Assembly: GCF_000143415.4 (NCBI RefSeq)
Contig: NW_003314389.1
Coordinates: forward strand, 302,447-366,446
Source: Selaginella moellendorffii
Lineage: Eukaryota > Streptophyta > Lycopodiopsida > Selaginellales > Selaginellaceae
Direction: 5' to 3'
DNA: 64,000 bases
A program made the translations under genes and the position numbers. How positions within the stretch are numbered: the stretch's first letter is position 1; each line of letters begins with the position of its first letter. Positions 11,500 to 22,846 of the stretch are shown here, piece after piece. The notes under the pieces were generated by a model. It did no database searches and had not been told where the DNA came from. It worked only from the letters and a program-made list of their open reading frames with translations.

Positions 11500-12851
11500 T
11501 GAGGACCTAAGATGGACCCGAGATGGAGTCCGAGATGGACCGAGATGTAGTCCGAGATGGAGTCCGAGATGGACCGAGATGTAGTCCGAGATGGAGTCCA
11601 AGATGGACCCAAGATGGAGTCGGAGATGGACCCGAGATTGAGTCCGAGATGGAGTCCGAGATGGACCTGAGATGGAGTCCAAGATGGAGTCTAAGATGGA
11701 CCGAGATGGAGTCTGAGGTGGAGTCCGAGATGGAGTCCGAGGTCGAGACCGAGACCGGGACTGAGACCGAGACCAAGGCCGAGACCGAGCCCGAGTCCGA
11801 GTCCGAGTCCGAGTCCGAGTCCGAGTCCGAGTTCGAGTTCGAGTTTGAGTCTGAGAGGGTGAAAGCCCAAAGCGTTCATCTCCCAGACCCTGGGGGGGTT
11901 TGGTGAGCTCCAAAAGTATAGTAAGGGGGAGGACTGCAGTGGAGCTAGTTTGGCCAGGAAAGGCCTGTTTGGCCCAGGAAGGCTAGACCCTGTGTCGGGT
12001 GATGAACTGACCACTAGGAATTCTAAGACTTGAGTGAATATAAACCGACAAGCGGGGTAGCTTGGTGAAGTGTTCAAGAGCCGGCTCTAGTTCCCCCGGG
12101 AGATCAACTGACCGATGCTCCCAGTCCAAGTGTGGGTGGCACTACCTACTTGGATACCAGGCGTGGCTCAACGGAACCTCGCTCTAAGCCCATGGCTAGA
12201 GCACCCAAAGGCAGAAGGCGGGGAGAGTACCCAAGTGGCTTGCATAAGGCCACGGTGTTCCGAAGTGTTGTCCCAAAGTCCCAGACTATGGAAAGGAAAA
12301 GGAGCAGTCCTTTGGTGTGGTGGCCAAGGATATAGTCACGTGGTGAGGAAGTCCCAGAGGACTATGGGACTTAGTGGTCAGGCCTGTGGGCCTCGATCCA
12401 GTGGCAGTGTTGGCAAACTCGGCCAAGGACAAAAAGGGACTTAGTTGGGACAGATAGAGGGATATTGGGGAAGGCTCTTCCCCTTGTCGGTGGGCATCCT
12501 AAGGATGCTAAGGAGTGGATCTGGGATGACCACTCACGGATGGTTGGCCCAGTCTTGGAGAGACAAAACTGTGTTGCAAGTGATATTGGACTACCAGTGC
12601 GGCAAAGGTGATTGGGCATGGCTTAGCGTAATAGGCTGCTATATCGGTGGTACTTTTGAGTGTCGATCATGGGATCGGACACGTGGAGCACTTGGACCAG
12701 GTGCAAGGGTGGAGTGGCATGGATGCTATTCTTGGGGCTAGCAAGTCCCAAGTCCTGAATTGGACTTATGGAGGTTGTGAATGAGACTCCTCCAAGTGGT
12801 CGGAGGTGAGGTTAAGTGACTAAAGTAGTATGGAAAATTTAGTCACTTACA
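11500..12851. repeat. LTR-A copy, right end of composite, inner end missing
   Basis: It matches 61-1,561 from the GATGGACCCGAG tract to the terminal CACTTACA, but lacks the TGTGAGACAC end and about 190 bp. The junction with LTR-B lies in purine-rich sequence, which suggests recombination. The terminal 5-bp flank CCGGT pairs with 56-60. Confidence 0.65.
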
Positions 12852-13610
12852 CCGGTGGGTACTCCACCAACTATCATGGTGTGGAACTTAGGCTTAGACT
12901 CAAGCCGGATGTAACAAAGACAAACATGCAAGTGAAAGCTAGATTATGCCTCAAGTTAGTCGGCCATACCTAACCTACCCACTATCCCTATTATACATTT
13001 GGAACCCCCCACAGGCCCCCCGTTGAGGAATGCACACTTTGGGCTTTCACCCTTAGCCACCCTTAGTACTAGGAGTTAGTTTTTGGGATAAGTTTGAAAC
13101 TTACTAAATATAGAATGACCCTAGATTACGAATTTGGATGTGGTACCAACAGCATTATGTTCAAGATAATCTCTACATTCTATAATTATCCTAAATTAAC
13201 AAATCTAGACCCTTTCCATAAATAGCAATTCAGACCAAATAGTACTAACACAAAGGGTATGATAGCGGGGGTGTTTGGCAAATATGGTAAGCTATCATTT
13301 CGAAAATATTAAGGGACCAATCTCAATACCACAAGGGTTTTTGTCAAGCTAGTGCAAGACAGAGCAAAAGAGAACTAACAAGCCAGGCCAAGTATGCTTG
13401 GCTAAATAAACACTTAGGAATTCTTTTCTTATACTCGTCTCGCCAAGTACAAATGCCCAAGTCAAGTTTACTAACACTTGAACAAAAGGGATTGATAAAG
13501 GGTTTAGCAATACTAACCTTTTACTGTTATGGCAGGAAAAAAAGAATATTCAAAAAGACTAGCTAGCAAGTAACTTTTGATACCCAAAGTTACATTCTTG
13601 ACACTCTCCC
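12852..13610. repeat. Family-C repeat, proximal part
   Basis: Related copies in this window are 34,491-35,329, 48,960-49,553 and 59,690-60,443. Shared landmarks are GGGTACTCCAC, CTACCCACTATCCC, TTTGGGCTTTCACC and CACTTTCCATAAATAGCA. No open frame is credible. The core TTTGGGCTTTCACC also occurs, inverted, in LTR-A and LTR-B, so family C may be another LTR type. Confidence 0.6.
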
Positions 13611-16600
13611 CCCTTTGGAAGATTGACATCCTCATTAATGCATACTCTACTCTAGACCACTAGCAATGAAACAACTCTAGAAAAATTTCCCGATGTTCAC
13701 CCTTTGTGAGAAATGCACCAACGTAAATGAGTTAGGATAACCTCTTCATCTAACGCAAATGCACTACAACTTATACAACTTCCGACTATCGCCGACAAGG
13801 AAATGACCAATGGAGTTAGCCACTCTTGCTACTCTGAGTGTCACTTATCTTACAAAAGTGTGATACACCTCTATTTGCAAAGACATAGAGAGAAAAGCTA
13901 GAGACTACAACCCTTTTGACCAAAGAAACCAAATCCGTCGGTAAGGTTTAGATAGATTACTATAAATAAGCAGTTAGAGTTGTTTACAAGATCATATCCT
14001 TTTAAATGGAATAAGTAACATCAAGAGAGAGGTAGATGATGTGACCAGTCAATAGTAGCTACCTCATTACTAGAGATTTTACCATGCACATGAAGTGCCA
14101 AAGCCAATCTACTTATACTGGCCCAAATCCAAAGATCAAGAGATGAAAAATATCAAAGTCATTGATAATGATATCTTAGAGACTTAAGTATTAGTGAATA
14201 AATTTTAGATTGAAACAGAAAAGTATTCCAAGTAAATTATTATCTAATATATTAATATTAGAGTACAAGAATCACCAAGATCACTATAGTTAGAAAATAT
14301 AGGATTCACTATCTAAAAAAATTTAATAACTAGTGTATTATCAAGAAAGCTCAACAATAAAATTTAACTATCAAGATTTCAAATAGCACGCTAAGCAATT
14401 TACATAAGATAACTCAAAGAACACAAAGTATTATTAATAGATAAGGAAAATGCTTGCGAATGTATCACCAGAAGGAAATAACATCCTAATCTATTAGAAC
14501 TAACTCAAGTAACAATCAACAAAATAGAATGAATGTGGCAAGATCAACAAACATTCATTCATGTTAAATATCATATTAGCCAATCTATATAGATCCTGGT
14601 CAACAATATGAAGGAACTCAAAATGCTTAAGTAAGCGTTAGCAACATTTTACCGATGTCTCAATCTCAAGAGACCAATCCAGAGCAAACCACATAGAACA
14701 TGTGATTGCAAAAAGCCAAAAGCTATTAAAGAGAACAACTAACTATTATGAAAGATCATCAATCATCCTATCAATAGATAGATGCACAATCATTGTTGAA
14801 TAAAGAATCCACCATCTAAAAGAATGGCAAATCATTTTATATTAACAATAATCAAACAAAACCTTTTGACAAGGATAACCAACTATCCTAGATTATAGTT
14901 AATTATCACCAATAATTGCTAGATGCAGAAACTAACTTCAACAATGAAACTAATGAGCCAAAATGCCTTCCCCAACAATTTCTAATAAATGGATCAATGA
15001 GCATAAAAAATCTCAAGAAACCAAAAGTTTGAAGAAGCCTATAGCTATATCTTGCATAACAATAATCATGAGTCTTGTATAATTAATTTTAATGCTAAAG
15101 AAGAAATCATTGTAAAATCCACAATATACTTCTCAACACATCCATAAGCTAAACTTTATAGTGCAAAGCTAATGAAAAACATGTTTACATCAATTCAAAA
15201 GCCAAGCACAATGAAGCTATGCTCAACAACTGATCACTAAATGATCCTTTATGAATCCATCTATAGTAAGATGTAACTTACTTTATAACAAGCACAAAAA
15301 GAATCATCAATGATTAATATATTTGAACTCAAATGCAATAAATATTCAAACATTTCAATATTAATCATTAACTCTTCCTTTTGCAAAGATAGTATAGTTT
15401 ATGACTAAATCACTTTTCAAGGAAAGGCCAAAATTCAACCCCAAGTAAACAATCTTGTCTAGAAAATAGTTAACTCAACTTGCTACTCAATTCATTTGAA
15501 AGTCAATATAATTGCCAATTAGCAAAATGTATGAATGCTAATAAAAGAAAGCTTTAGCCCAAATATTAATACTATTTGCATTGAGACTAATGAAACTCAA
15601 TATTAATCTTATAGAGAGACATCTCATTTCACTTGAATCTTATGTAATTTAATACTATGGACTAAATGCAACCATATGATATTGACAGAGGTATAGTTAA
15701 TATGCCAGCATCGGAAAACCATGCAAGTCTAATGACACAATCTTCCGCAAAACCATTTAGTAAAGCAAGTTTATCATTATTAAATCATTATCGAGCAAAG
15801 CAAGTGTCAACAATCCTTGACAAAGTCTACAGATAATCACTATTCGCAAAGCAACCAACAATCACTCTTCAACTTGCCTTTATAAGACCCAAACACTAAA
15901 CTCACATCATTGAGTTATATACTTGTTCAATATGAACATAATACCCCATGTATAAGAACATGGACAAGCATAGACTAAATGAATACTTGAATCTAATCAA
16001 ATTGTAATAAGCTCACAAACACGTTTAGCCAATAGCTTTGAGCATGCCTTGAAGAGGCTAGCTATACATAATCAACACTTAAGTCGAAACTAAAGTGAAA
16101 ACCATGAATGGACTCATATTGGTACACAACCTCTTCATATACAAAGCTATAATATGGGTACTGACATCTCAACCTCAAATAACTAAAATGGATATCATTA
16201 TACTCAGCCAAAGTGCAAGGCTACCAAAACTAAGTCAAGATCAGTGATTGCTCACTACTCTCATAGAGTATAATAAAATGCAAGATGCAACCTGCCAGTA
16301 AACATAGTCTTACAAAAAAAAAGGCATAAGGGTCACCTTTTTAAAAAAGCGTAATAGCAACTTTTTTACACCAACTCAAGATTCTATTCAACTCAATTGC
16401 CTTAGCCTCAAAAGTCAGTATCCTTTTTGGGCCACATTATACAAACTGCATACTAAAGTTTAAGCCAACCAAAGTCAACTCCTACCCCTTCACCAGTTTG
16501 TAATGGTTTTTAAAAATGGAATGGTTTTTGAGCAAAATGATCAACAAATCAGCCATTAAAAGAGCATAAAAAAATTTGTGAAAAATTTCAATCTTAGAGA

Positions 16601-16825
16601 AAAAATAACTCTTAGTTTAGGAATATAAATTTTCAAGACTCAATCAACTTCCTCCTACTAATAATTTTACATAGGTTCACATTAATATAAATTCTTATAA
16701 CCCAATATCATGCTTAAGCATCAAACCTTTTGGCCATATTTCAACATCCAATATCGACATCCATAAAAGTACAAATGAATGCTCAAGACTTGATCACGAA
16801 GACCATATCTTCAGATATCCATATT
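13611..16825. repeat. AT-rich non-coding repeat, inverted copy at 37,150-40,245
   Basis: About 3.2 kb of AT-rich DNA contains no gene that I can support. It continues family C (GACACTCTCCCCCCTTTGGAAG matches 49,290 and 60,345). From about 13,960 to 16,820 it is matched in inverse orientation by 37,150-40,090; landmarks include ATCTTCAGATATCC and GCAGTTAGAGTTG. A third, direct copy starts at about 63,520. It ends at CCATAT, where LTR-B begins. Confidence 0.65.
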
Positions 16826-16890
16826 GTAAGCCATAAATTTTTCTTTTCCAATTTGCTAGCTTATCTCATCTATCTGACTAGTACTGCTTT
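16826..16890 (-). repeat. LTR-B fragment, left of the DNA transposon
   Basis: It begins TGTAAGCCATAAATTTTTC, matching 5,003 onward, and is interrupted after ACTGCTTT by the terminal inverted repeat at 16,891. The homology resumes at 32,448 (AGCCTTAGCTAAGTTCCC) in perfect register with 5,074-5,086. Confidence 0.75.
16887..16890. other. Target-site duplication CTTT (left)
   Basis: CTTT is repeated at 32,444-32,447. The paralogous empty site in LTR-B has CCTT at this position (5,064-5,067). Confidence 0.75.
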
Positions 16891-16914
16891 AAGCTCTATT
16901 TCGTTAAAGTGGGA
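16891..16914 (+). repeat. Left terminal inverted repeat
   Basis: It starts AAGCTCTATTTCGTTAAAGT and is identical to the reverse complement of 32,420-32,443 over 24 bp. The identity becomes patchy just inside (GGGATTT versus GGGAATT). Confidence 0.9.
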
Positions 16915-17506
16915 TTTATTCAGTAAAATGGGACTAGGTACAAATTTTCAAGTATTTGAAAATGACGTGAAATTATATGTTTTTTGTCCAGGGGCTAGAC
17001 ATATCTGGGGCATGGTGACTAGCGCGGTGACTTTGTGTCCAGACTGAGTCCATCTGGTTGTATAAAAAATCTCATTGTCAAGGTGAACAAGCCGAATCTG
17101 AAGTTAAAGAAGAGAGATGGCATGCGCGCACACATTATTTGTTTGTTCATTGAGCGTGTGGTGAGCTTTCCAAGATGAACGTCATTCCTATTAGCCAGAC
17201 ATATAACTTAATGGTGAGAACATTTAGATATTATTCAATGTTATCTTTTTCTAACGAATCTAATTGTGAAGGTGTAGCAAGAGGCATTGCTAGTCTGGAG
17301 AAGTCATTTAACTCATTTGACCCTTAGTGTATTTTCATGAAACTAAATAACATTCATATTATTAAGGAATTTCTCTAGTACCTTTTTTTTACGACATAGA
17401 GGCTTGCATTTCTTTAAAAGGTGATTTAGTAAAAGGCCTGAGGGCACATGCCATTCTATTTCTCAGACCGGTATTAAGATATACTAGTGCAAAGGGCCAC
17501 ATGCCA
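16915..17506. other. Left sub-terminal region of the transposon
   Basis: No gene is credible. Positions 17,072-17,126 form an imperfect inverted copy of the last exon of the DUF7869 gene (CAAGGTGAACAAGCCGAATCTGAA...TGGCATG). Half-palindromes occur at about 17,444 and 17,490. Confidence 0.5.
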
Positions 17507-19274
17507 TCACGCCTCCTCTGATTCAGATTCGGATTGTTCACCTTGAAATAAAATACATTAGAAACTTAGTAAAGGAATATTAATGAATCTCACCTTGAAC
17601 CCGGGTTATGAATGCTCTTGCTGCATCTCTTGCATGGTCTGGCAAGGTGATGGTGGCACTCTGCTTCCGCATCCAACCATGCACAACATTATCCACCGAT
17701 ATGCTCATGCTGGGATCCCTTGGATTCAGCACCCATCTCTTTTCTAGGCAATCCTTCGTATATCCGGAACTTGGCTTGAACCACTCCACAGTTACATTGA
17801 AGGAGTTAGTTTCCGCGTCCTCCTCTGCATTAGTGATGCAGCGCCCCACCCATATCATTTGTTTTTTATTACTGGGTCTGACAAGCACGACCATTCCTTT
17901 GCAGACCTGTACTGGATTGAATGCTGAATCCGGCTTCTTGTTCCTCGGCCCACAATAGTGATCCTCAACATCGTTATCTGTCACTGCATTTCCAGAGGAC
18001 ATTGTTCCGCTACTATCTGGTGCTCTGGGTTCTGGCCAAAAGGACTCTTCCAATTCTTCATATACAACCGGCCCATTTTGGATAGCAGATATAATCTTCT
18101 CCCAGTATTCGAGCAAAGGCTTGCACCTCTTAAAATAGGATTCTCCACCAAACACCAACCCCCTCTTCCAGAAGGCAATATGCTGTCTAATCCCGGCCAC
18201 TATACTTTCCTGGTCTTTGAGTCCATCCGGGTGCATCGGCCGTGGGGAACCCTGAGGAATCATAGGTTCCCCAATTATGGGATCTCTCTTGAAGAGTTCA
18301 ATGCCATCCACTGGCAGCCACACTGTGTCCCATTCTCTCATCTTGTACCTCATCACTAGAGCACCGTCACGCATGCTGAAATGAAACTGAAGAGGCTTGG
18401 AGTGGCCAATCAGCGTTTCGGATCCGTCCCTGATGTAGCCTCTTACAAACCCCTTAAAGTCTGGAACCTATGTCACAAGTGCAGCTTCAACAGTGCCTTT
18501 GATGCAATTTTGGAATTCATCGTAGAGTTGTGGGAGGGTGAGGACATTGGATCGCCGGAGGGACTCTGCCAGGTGACTGAACATGGCATCGACGTCTTCA
18601 TGAGTGTGCCCAACCATGAGAAAGCCAAGTGTAACCGTTTCAAATATGCCTTTGGCAACAAGCATCGCCAAGTATGCGAAGACGTACATGTTTTTGTTCT
18701 CACTGCCAGCATTGTCTGTTTGGAGCAGAAGATGGGGTGGAAGGCCACATCGGCCGCAAGAACTTCCTTGAGATTCTGCTTCGTTTGGATGAGGCTGTGC
18801 ATTCACCGGGCGACCAACCTCGTCGTAATGGCATGAGGCCTCACGTGATAACCCTACAATCTGACGGCCAACATATTCACTGGGATGGCATGGGGCCCCA
18901 CGCGATACTGCAAGCCTTTGCTCCTCCTCCAGCTGAACCCTGTATGGGGTTCGATCGACAAGGGCCTTATGCAAGGGTTGGCCGTTCAGCTCAGTCTGCG
19001 CACTTTGCAGAGACCTTAAGTGTTTTGCTAGGGACGCAATCATCATGTTTGCACCCCCGCCACCCCATAGAGGTACAAAGAAGTTCCCATAGTTCTGGGC
19101 ACCATGCCCATGAGCGATTATGCCAAATAGAGACACAGGCAGCTGCATGGATGAAGAGATTGCCTTGGGGGCAGGATTGAGTCGAGGTAAGCACGTCACC
19201 CATACAAAAATATATACAGTTGCAGCAAGGCAAAAGGAATATGGCAATAGGCTAGCAGGGGCCAAAGATGGCAT
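17507..19274 (-). CDS. DUF7869-domain transposase-like protein (one in-frame stop)
   Basis: One minus-strand frame runs from about 19,274 to 17,580 with a single TAG (18,468-18,470) between EAALVT and VPDFKGFVRGYI. Visible in order are FGIIAHGHG and ANMMIASLAKHL; LLQTDNAGSENKN (about 18,688-18,730); LMVGHTHEDVDAMFSHL (about 18,570-18,620); and a C-terminal part with MVVLVRPSNKK, WVGRC and VEWFKPSSGYT. The D-N...ENKN and GHTHEDID-like motifs are the signature of DUF7869, an RNase-H-fold-like family common in uncharacterised eukaryotic transposons. It is the best candidate for the enzyme that moves this element. A 52-nt intron near the end leads to a short acidic exon (QGEQSESESEEA) and a TGA at 17,507-17,509. 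The true N-terminus is unresolved, and two palindromes inside 18,828-18,905 may be unspliced introns. Confidence 0.72.
17542..17593 (-). other. 52-nt intron near the end of the DUF7869 gene
   Basis: On the minus strand, GTGAGATTC...TTATTTCAAG separates GTTCAAG from GTGAACAATCC. Splicing is phase 1 and replaces an early TAA by an acidic tail ending in TGA. Confidence 0.6.
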
Positions 19275-19922
19275 GAGGCCTCATGCCATCTTGATATACA
19301 CACAGCTGCAGGCAACTAAAAACATACATGACAATACGCTAGCCATGAAATTGCAAGGGCCCAAGATGGCATGTGGCCTCATGCCATTTCTAAATGTGGT
19401 CCTAAACCATTCCATGGTGAACATACCAGGAAGCACAAGTGCCGAATATCAAGAGGAAGCGGTAGCCACACCAAAGACAGTGCCGCTCGCAACACCGCAA
19501 CTACTCGTAGCGCCGCTCGCAACACCGCAACTGCTCGTAGCGCCGCTCGCACAAACTGCCACTCGCATAAACTGCCGCTCGCAATGGCGCTCGCAATGCC
19601 GCAACCGCTTATAGACGCATAAACCACAGCTCACAACGCCGCTTACACAAGCAGCGCTCACTGCGGTCAGCGGAACCAAGAACACGGCGCACAAAAATGA
19701 TAGACCTAGGAATGAGTTCGAGAATTCAAAAATAACACACGCTTGAACGTCACATCAAATCCTCTGACAAACCAGATCTTATGATTCCTCTGACAAATTT
19801 CAAACTGAGTAGCTTCTAGACTTTGCTGTCGGAGGTTGAACTTTGTCACATCATGTCCTTGCCTCGATCCAGCTGTGCCATGTCAGTGATTCGAACTTTG
19901 CCATGCCATGTCAGCGATCCGC
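19275..19922. other. Region upstream of the DUF7869 gene with palindromes and short repeats
   Basis: Full palindromes lie at 19,268-19,292 and 19,364-19,390. Positions 19,483-19,615 hold short imperfect repeats of GCCGCTCGCAACACCGCAAC. The exact 30-base string starting GCTTGAACGTCACATC (19,741-19,770) recurs at 21,883-21,912. N-terminal exons of the minus-strand gene may lie here, but I cannot define them. Confidence 0.45.
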
Positions 19923-20410
19923 GCCAAGATTATTCGCCGTGTAAAGGAATAATTATGCTGTGTGTGTACGTCCATTTATGGCAATATAAGGCCACATGCC
20001 ATTCAAAGAATAATGCTAGTCGAGCATCTTTTGGTGCATTTTTGGGTTCAAAATTGTATGAGCCCACATGCTATAAAGTTTACCTGTACCAAAAATAGAA
20101 ACAGCTTTATTTACTTGGGAATTTAAGTGGTTAAGGCATTTTTAAACTTACAAACACATGCCCTACTTACATTCATTTGGTTGCTTAAAATTCAAAAATA
20201 TTATAAACCTTTCTTTTTGCATTTTCAATGTTTTCAATTATGGTTTTTGATTTTCGTAAGACCAGCCTAGTAATCTATTTGCATCCCGTCATGTTTATAG
20301 CTAGCTTTCGTTTGTCCCCTTCGCTAGCCTGAGATACATCTGCTCGGCATCTGCCTCTTACAGCATTTGCCCAGAAAGGGCATCTTTCTTCACGCAGCAT
20401 TTGCCACATG

Positions 20411-20442
20411 TTTAGGGTTAGGGTTTAGGGTTTAGGGTTTAG
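20411..20442 (+). repeat. Interstitial telomeric repeat (TTTAGGG, unit 1)
   Basis: About four and a half plant-type telomere units are present, one of them a TTAGGG variant, inside duplication unit 1. Confidence 0.85.
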
Positions 20443-21287
20443 CAATTCAGTAGCTTGATAAACATGCAAATACAGAACTTGATGCAAAATCCTTGGATAT
20501 GTCACAATGCCCCTAGGACCATAAACACATTTCAATAGAGAGGGTCCTTTCATTTCATAACTCCTTATGTAGATCTTGGTGAAACCAGAGTTATTGAAGT
20601 TGGTTTCTTGTGATCCCGCATCTGATTGTGATGTCCCTTTGCAGTGTCGATGGAAAGGTCAATGCACACCAAACTGTAGAATCTTAGAGCAAAATAACGG
20701 TCGGATCTATGGCAAATGCCTCTGAAAAATTGTAAGGCTCGTGTGGTCTCATGTGGTGTCCGATCGAGATGCTTCTTTGCAGGATCATCAAGAAAGACAT
20801 TGTATACCATTCTGTAAAATCTAGTTGCGATCTAACGGTTGGATCTCCAGGAAACTCAAAACAATCTCGCGCGTGTTAGAATATTCTAGGAATATACTCC
20901 TATGTGCTCCAAGATTATTCGCCGTGTAAAGGAATAATTATGCTGTGTCATTTATGGCAATATAAGGCCACACGCCATTCAAAGAATAATGCTAGTCGAG
21001 CATTTTTTGGTGCATTTTTGGGTTCAAAATTGCATGAGCCCACACGCTATAAAGTTTACCTATACCAAAAATAGAAACAGCTTTATTTACTTGGGAATTT
21101 AAGTGGTTGAGGCATTTTTAAACTTACAAACACATGCCCTACTTACATTCCTTTGGTTGCTTACATTCCTTTGGTTGCTAGCTTTCGTTTGTCCCCTTCA
21201 CTAGCCTGAGATACATTTGCTCGGCATCTGCCTCTTACAGCATTTGCCCAGAAAGGGCATCTTTCTTCACGCAGCATTTGCCACATG

Positions 21288-21313
21288 TTTAGGGTTTAGG
21301 GTTTAGGGTTTAG
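21288..21313 (+). repeat. Interstitial telomeric repeat (TTTAGGG, unit 2)
   Basis: Three and a half perfect TTTAGGG units lie at the same place in duplication unit 2. Confidence 0.85.
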
Positions 21314-22212
21314 CAATTCAGTAGCTTGATAAACATGCAAATACAGAACTTGATGCAAAATCCTTGGATATGTCACAATCCCCCTAGGACCATAAACACA
21401 TTTCAATAGAGAGGGTCCTTTCATTTCATAACTCCTTACGTAGATCTTGGTGAAACCAGAGTTAGTGAAGTTGGTTTCTTGTGATCCCGCATCTGATTGT
21501 GATGTCCCTTTGCAGTGTCGATGGAAAGGTCAATGCACACCACACTGTAGAATCTTGGAGCAAAATAACGGTCGGATCTATGGCAAATGCCCTTGAAACA
21601 TTGTAAGGCTCGTGTGGTCTCATGTGGTGTCCGATCGAGATGCTTCTTTGCAGGGTCATCAAGAAGGACATTGTATACCATTCTGTAAAATCTAGTTGCG
21701 ATCTAACGGTTGGATCTCCAGGAAACTCAAAACAATCTCGCGCGTGTTAGAATATTCTAGGAATATACTCCTATGTGCTCCTGAAAATGGCATGCGGCCC
21801 CACGCCATTCAAGAGATAACGCCAGATGACGCCGAGCATTTTTTGGTGCATTTTTTGGGATCAAAATTGCATGAGCCCACATGCTTGAACGTCACATCAA
21901 ATCCTCTGACAATTTATTTAGCTGAACATCTGGCATTTTTGGAAATACAAGATGCTTTGGAATATCCAATCATGCATGGTATAAATATAGCGAGGGTATT
22001 AAATGATATCCCAATCATGATATTTCTTTTGGATTTCGCGTGCATGCAGTCCGAGGAATGATGACGTTGCAGATTTCTTTTGGATTTCACGCATGCGCGC
22101 GCCGATCCAGAAATTAATGGTGGCGCCCAAGTCCGAGAAATGATGACGTGGCGGGATTACCAACCGTCGTGACATTTCGCGCGTGTGAGGTTAGGTTTTG
22201 CATTTTGCTTCG

Positions 22213-22335
22213 TACTCGCGCTCGCACACTCGCGCTCGCATCGCGCTCCCACTCGCGCTCGCATCGCGCTCCCACTCGCGCTCGCATCGCGCTCCCACTC
22301 GCGCTCGCATCGCGCTCCCACTCGCGCTCCCACTT
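22213..22335 (+). repeat. GC-rich 23-bp minisatellite upstream of the ParB-like gene
   Basis: About four to five copies of a 23-bp unit beginning CTCGCGCTCGCATCGC are followed by degenerate units to about 22,415. It lies about 600 bp upstream of the ATG at 22,928, in the probable promoter or 5' leader. The 190-codon frames here are repeat artefacts. Confidence 0.75.
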
Positions 22336-22607
22336 CTCTACAGGTTTCTCGTGTGCATCGGCGTCCACTCGCGCTTGCATCACACTCGCGCTCGCATCGC
22401 GCTCGTGTGCATCGGCGTCCACTTCAAGACACACCCAGTTTGTAACTTCGCCGCCAACTCCGCCGCCCACTCCGCCACCCACACGCAGCCCACTTGGCGT
22501 CCCGGGAGATTTCAGCGCCAGAGTAGCCTTGCTGCTACGATCCGCTGCACACACAGTGCACATTCGCCAGCGAGTCCGGTTGTCACGCCTCCATTCGGCT
22601 TCAAATG

Positions 22608-22846
22608 GTAAGTCTTTTAGGCCAAGTAGAAAATGGCATGAGGCCACATGCCATTCAGTAGCAACATTGGCATGCACCGATTGGGCTCTCGAGTGCAGTC
22701 CGGTTACAGATGGCGTGTAGCCTCACGCCATCTTAGGATGCAGCCTCAAGACATCTGATGCAGTGGTGAATGGCGTGTGGCCTCACGTTATTTCCAGCTA
22801 CTAGCTTTTCATCTGTCAGCTCTAATTGTTGTGCATTTCTGAACAG
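22608..22846 (+). other. Possible 5' leader intron(s) with three palindromes
   Basis: AAATG|GTAAGTC begins a stretch ending TTTCTGAACAG. It contains palindromes at about 22,633, 22,710 and 22,768. Whether it is one intron or several is not resolvable here. Confidence 0.4.

Larger units (their letters stand above)
61..12851. mobile_element. 12.8-kb composite LTR-bounded insertion (LTR-A ends, TSD CCGGT)
   Basis: The left end starts TGTGAGACAC and the right end finishes GTCACTTACA. Both belong to the same LTR family (LTR-A), and the 5 bp outside each end are identical (CCGGT, 56-60 and 12,852-12,856). Family-C sequence runs into both flanks, so the junctions look like one insertion event. The inside is not a simple element. 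It holds a minus-strand gag-pol, two inverted LTR-B copies and a plus-strand integrase, and the right LTR-A lacks its inner ~190 bp. I infer an LTR-A element later filled or rearranged by LTR-B elements, through nesting or ectopic recombination in the GA-rich tracts. Confidence 0.55.
19923..21781. repeat. Tandem duplication, two ~0.9-kb units
   Basis: Unit 1 is about 19,923-20,911 and unit 2 about 20,912-21,781. Both begin CCAAGATTATTCGCCGTGTA and end TACTCCTATGTGCTCC at near identity, with a ~100-bp internal shortening in unit 2. A partial third start follows at 21,784-21,880. The related 81-codon minus frames (20,565-20,810; 21,436-21,681) are conserved only as far as the DNA is, so I do not call them genes. 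Confidence 0.8.

Noticed and set aside
16730-17047. 105-codon plus-strand frame across the left transposon end
   Set aside because: It runs from family-C DNA through LTR-B and the TIR into the transposon, so it was created by the insertion and has no domain.
20565-21681. Two related 81-codon minus-strand frames (MVYNV...)
   Set aside because: They lie in tandem-duplicated DNA, so their similarity only reflects the duplication. No motif, start context or neighbour supports a gene.
22148-22720. Overlapping 137-190 codon frames upstream of 22,928 on both strands
   Set aside because: They are produced by the GC-rich 23-bp minisatellite and adjoining intron-like sequence. The composition is repetitive in all frames.
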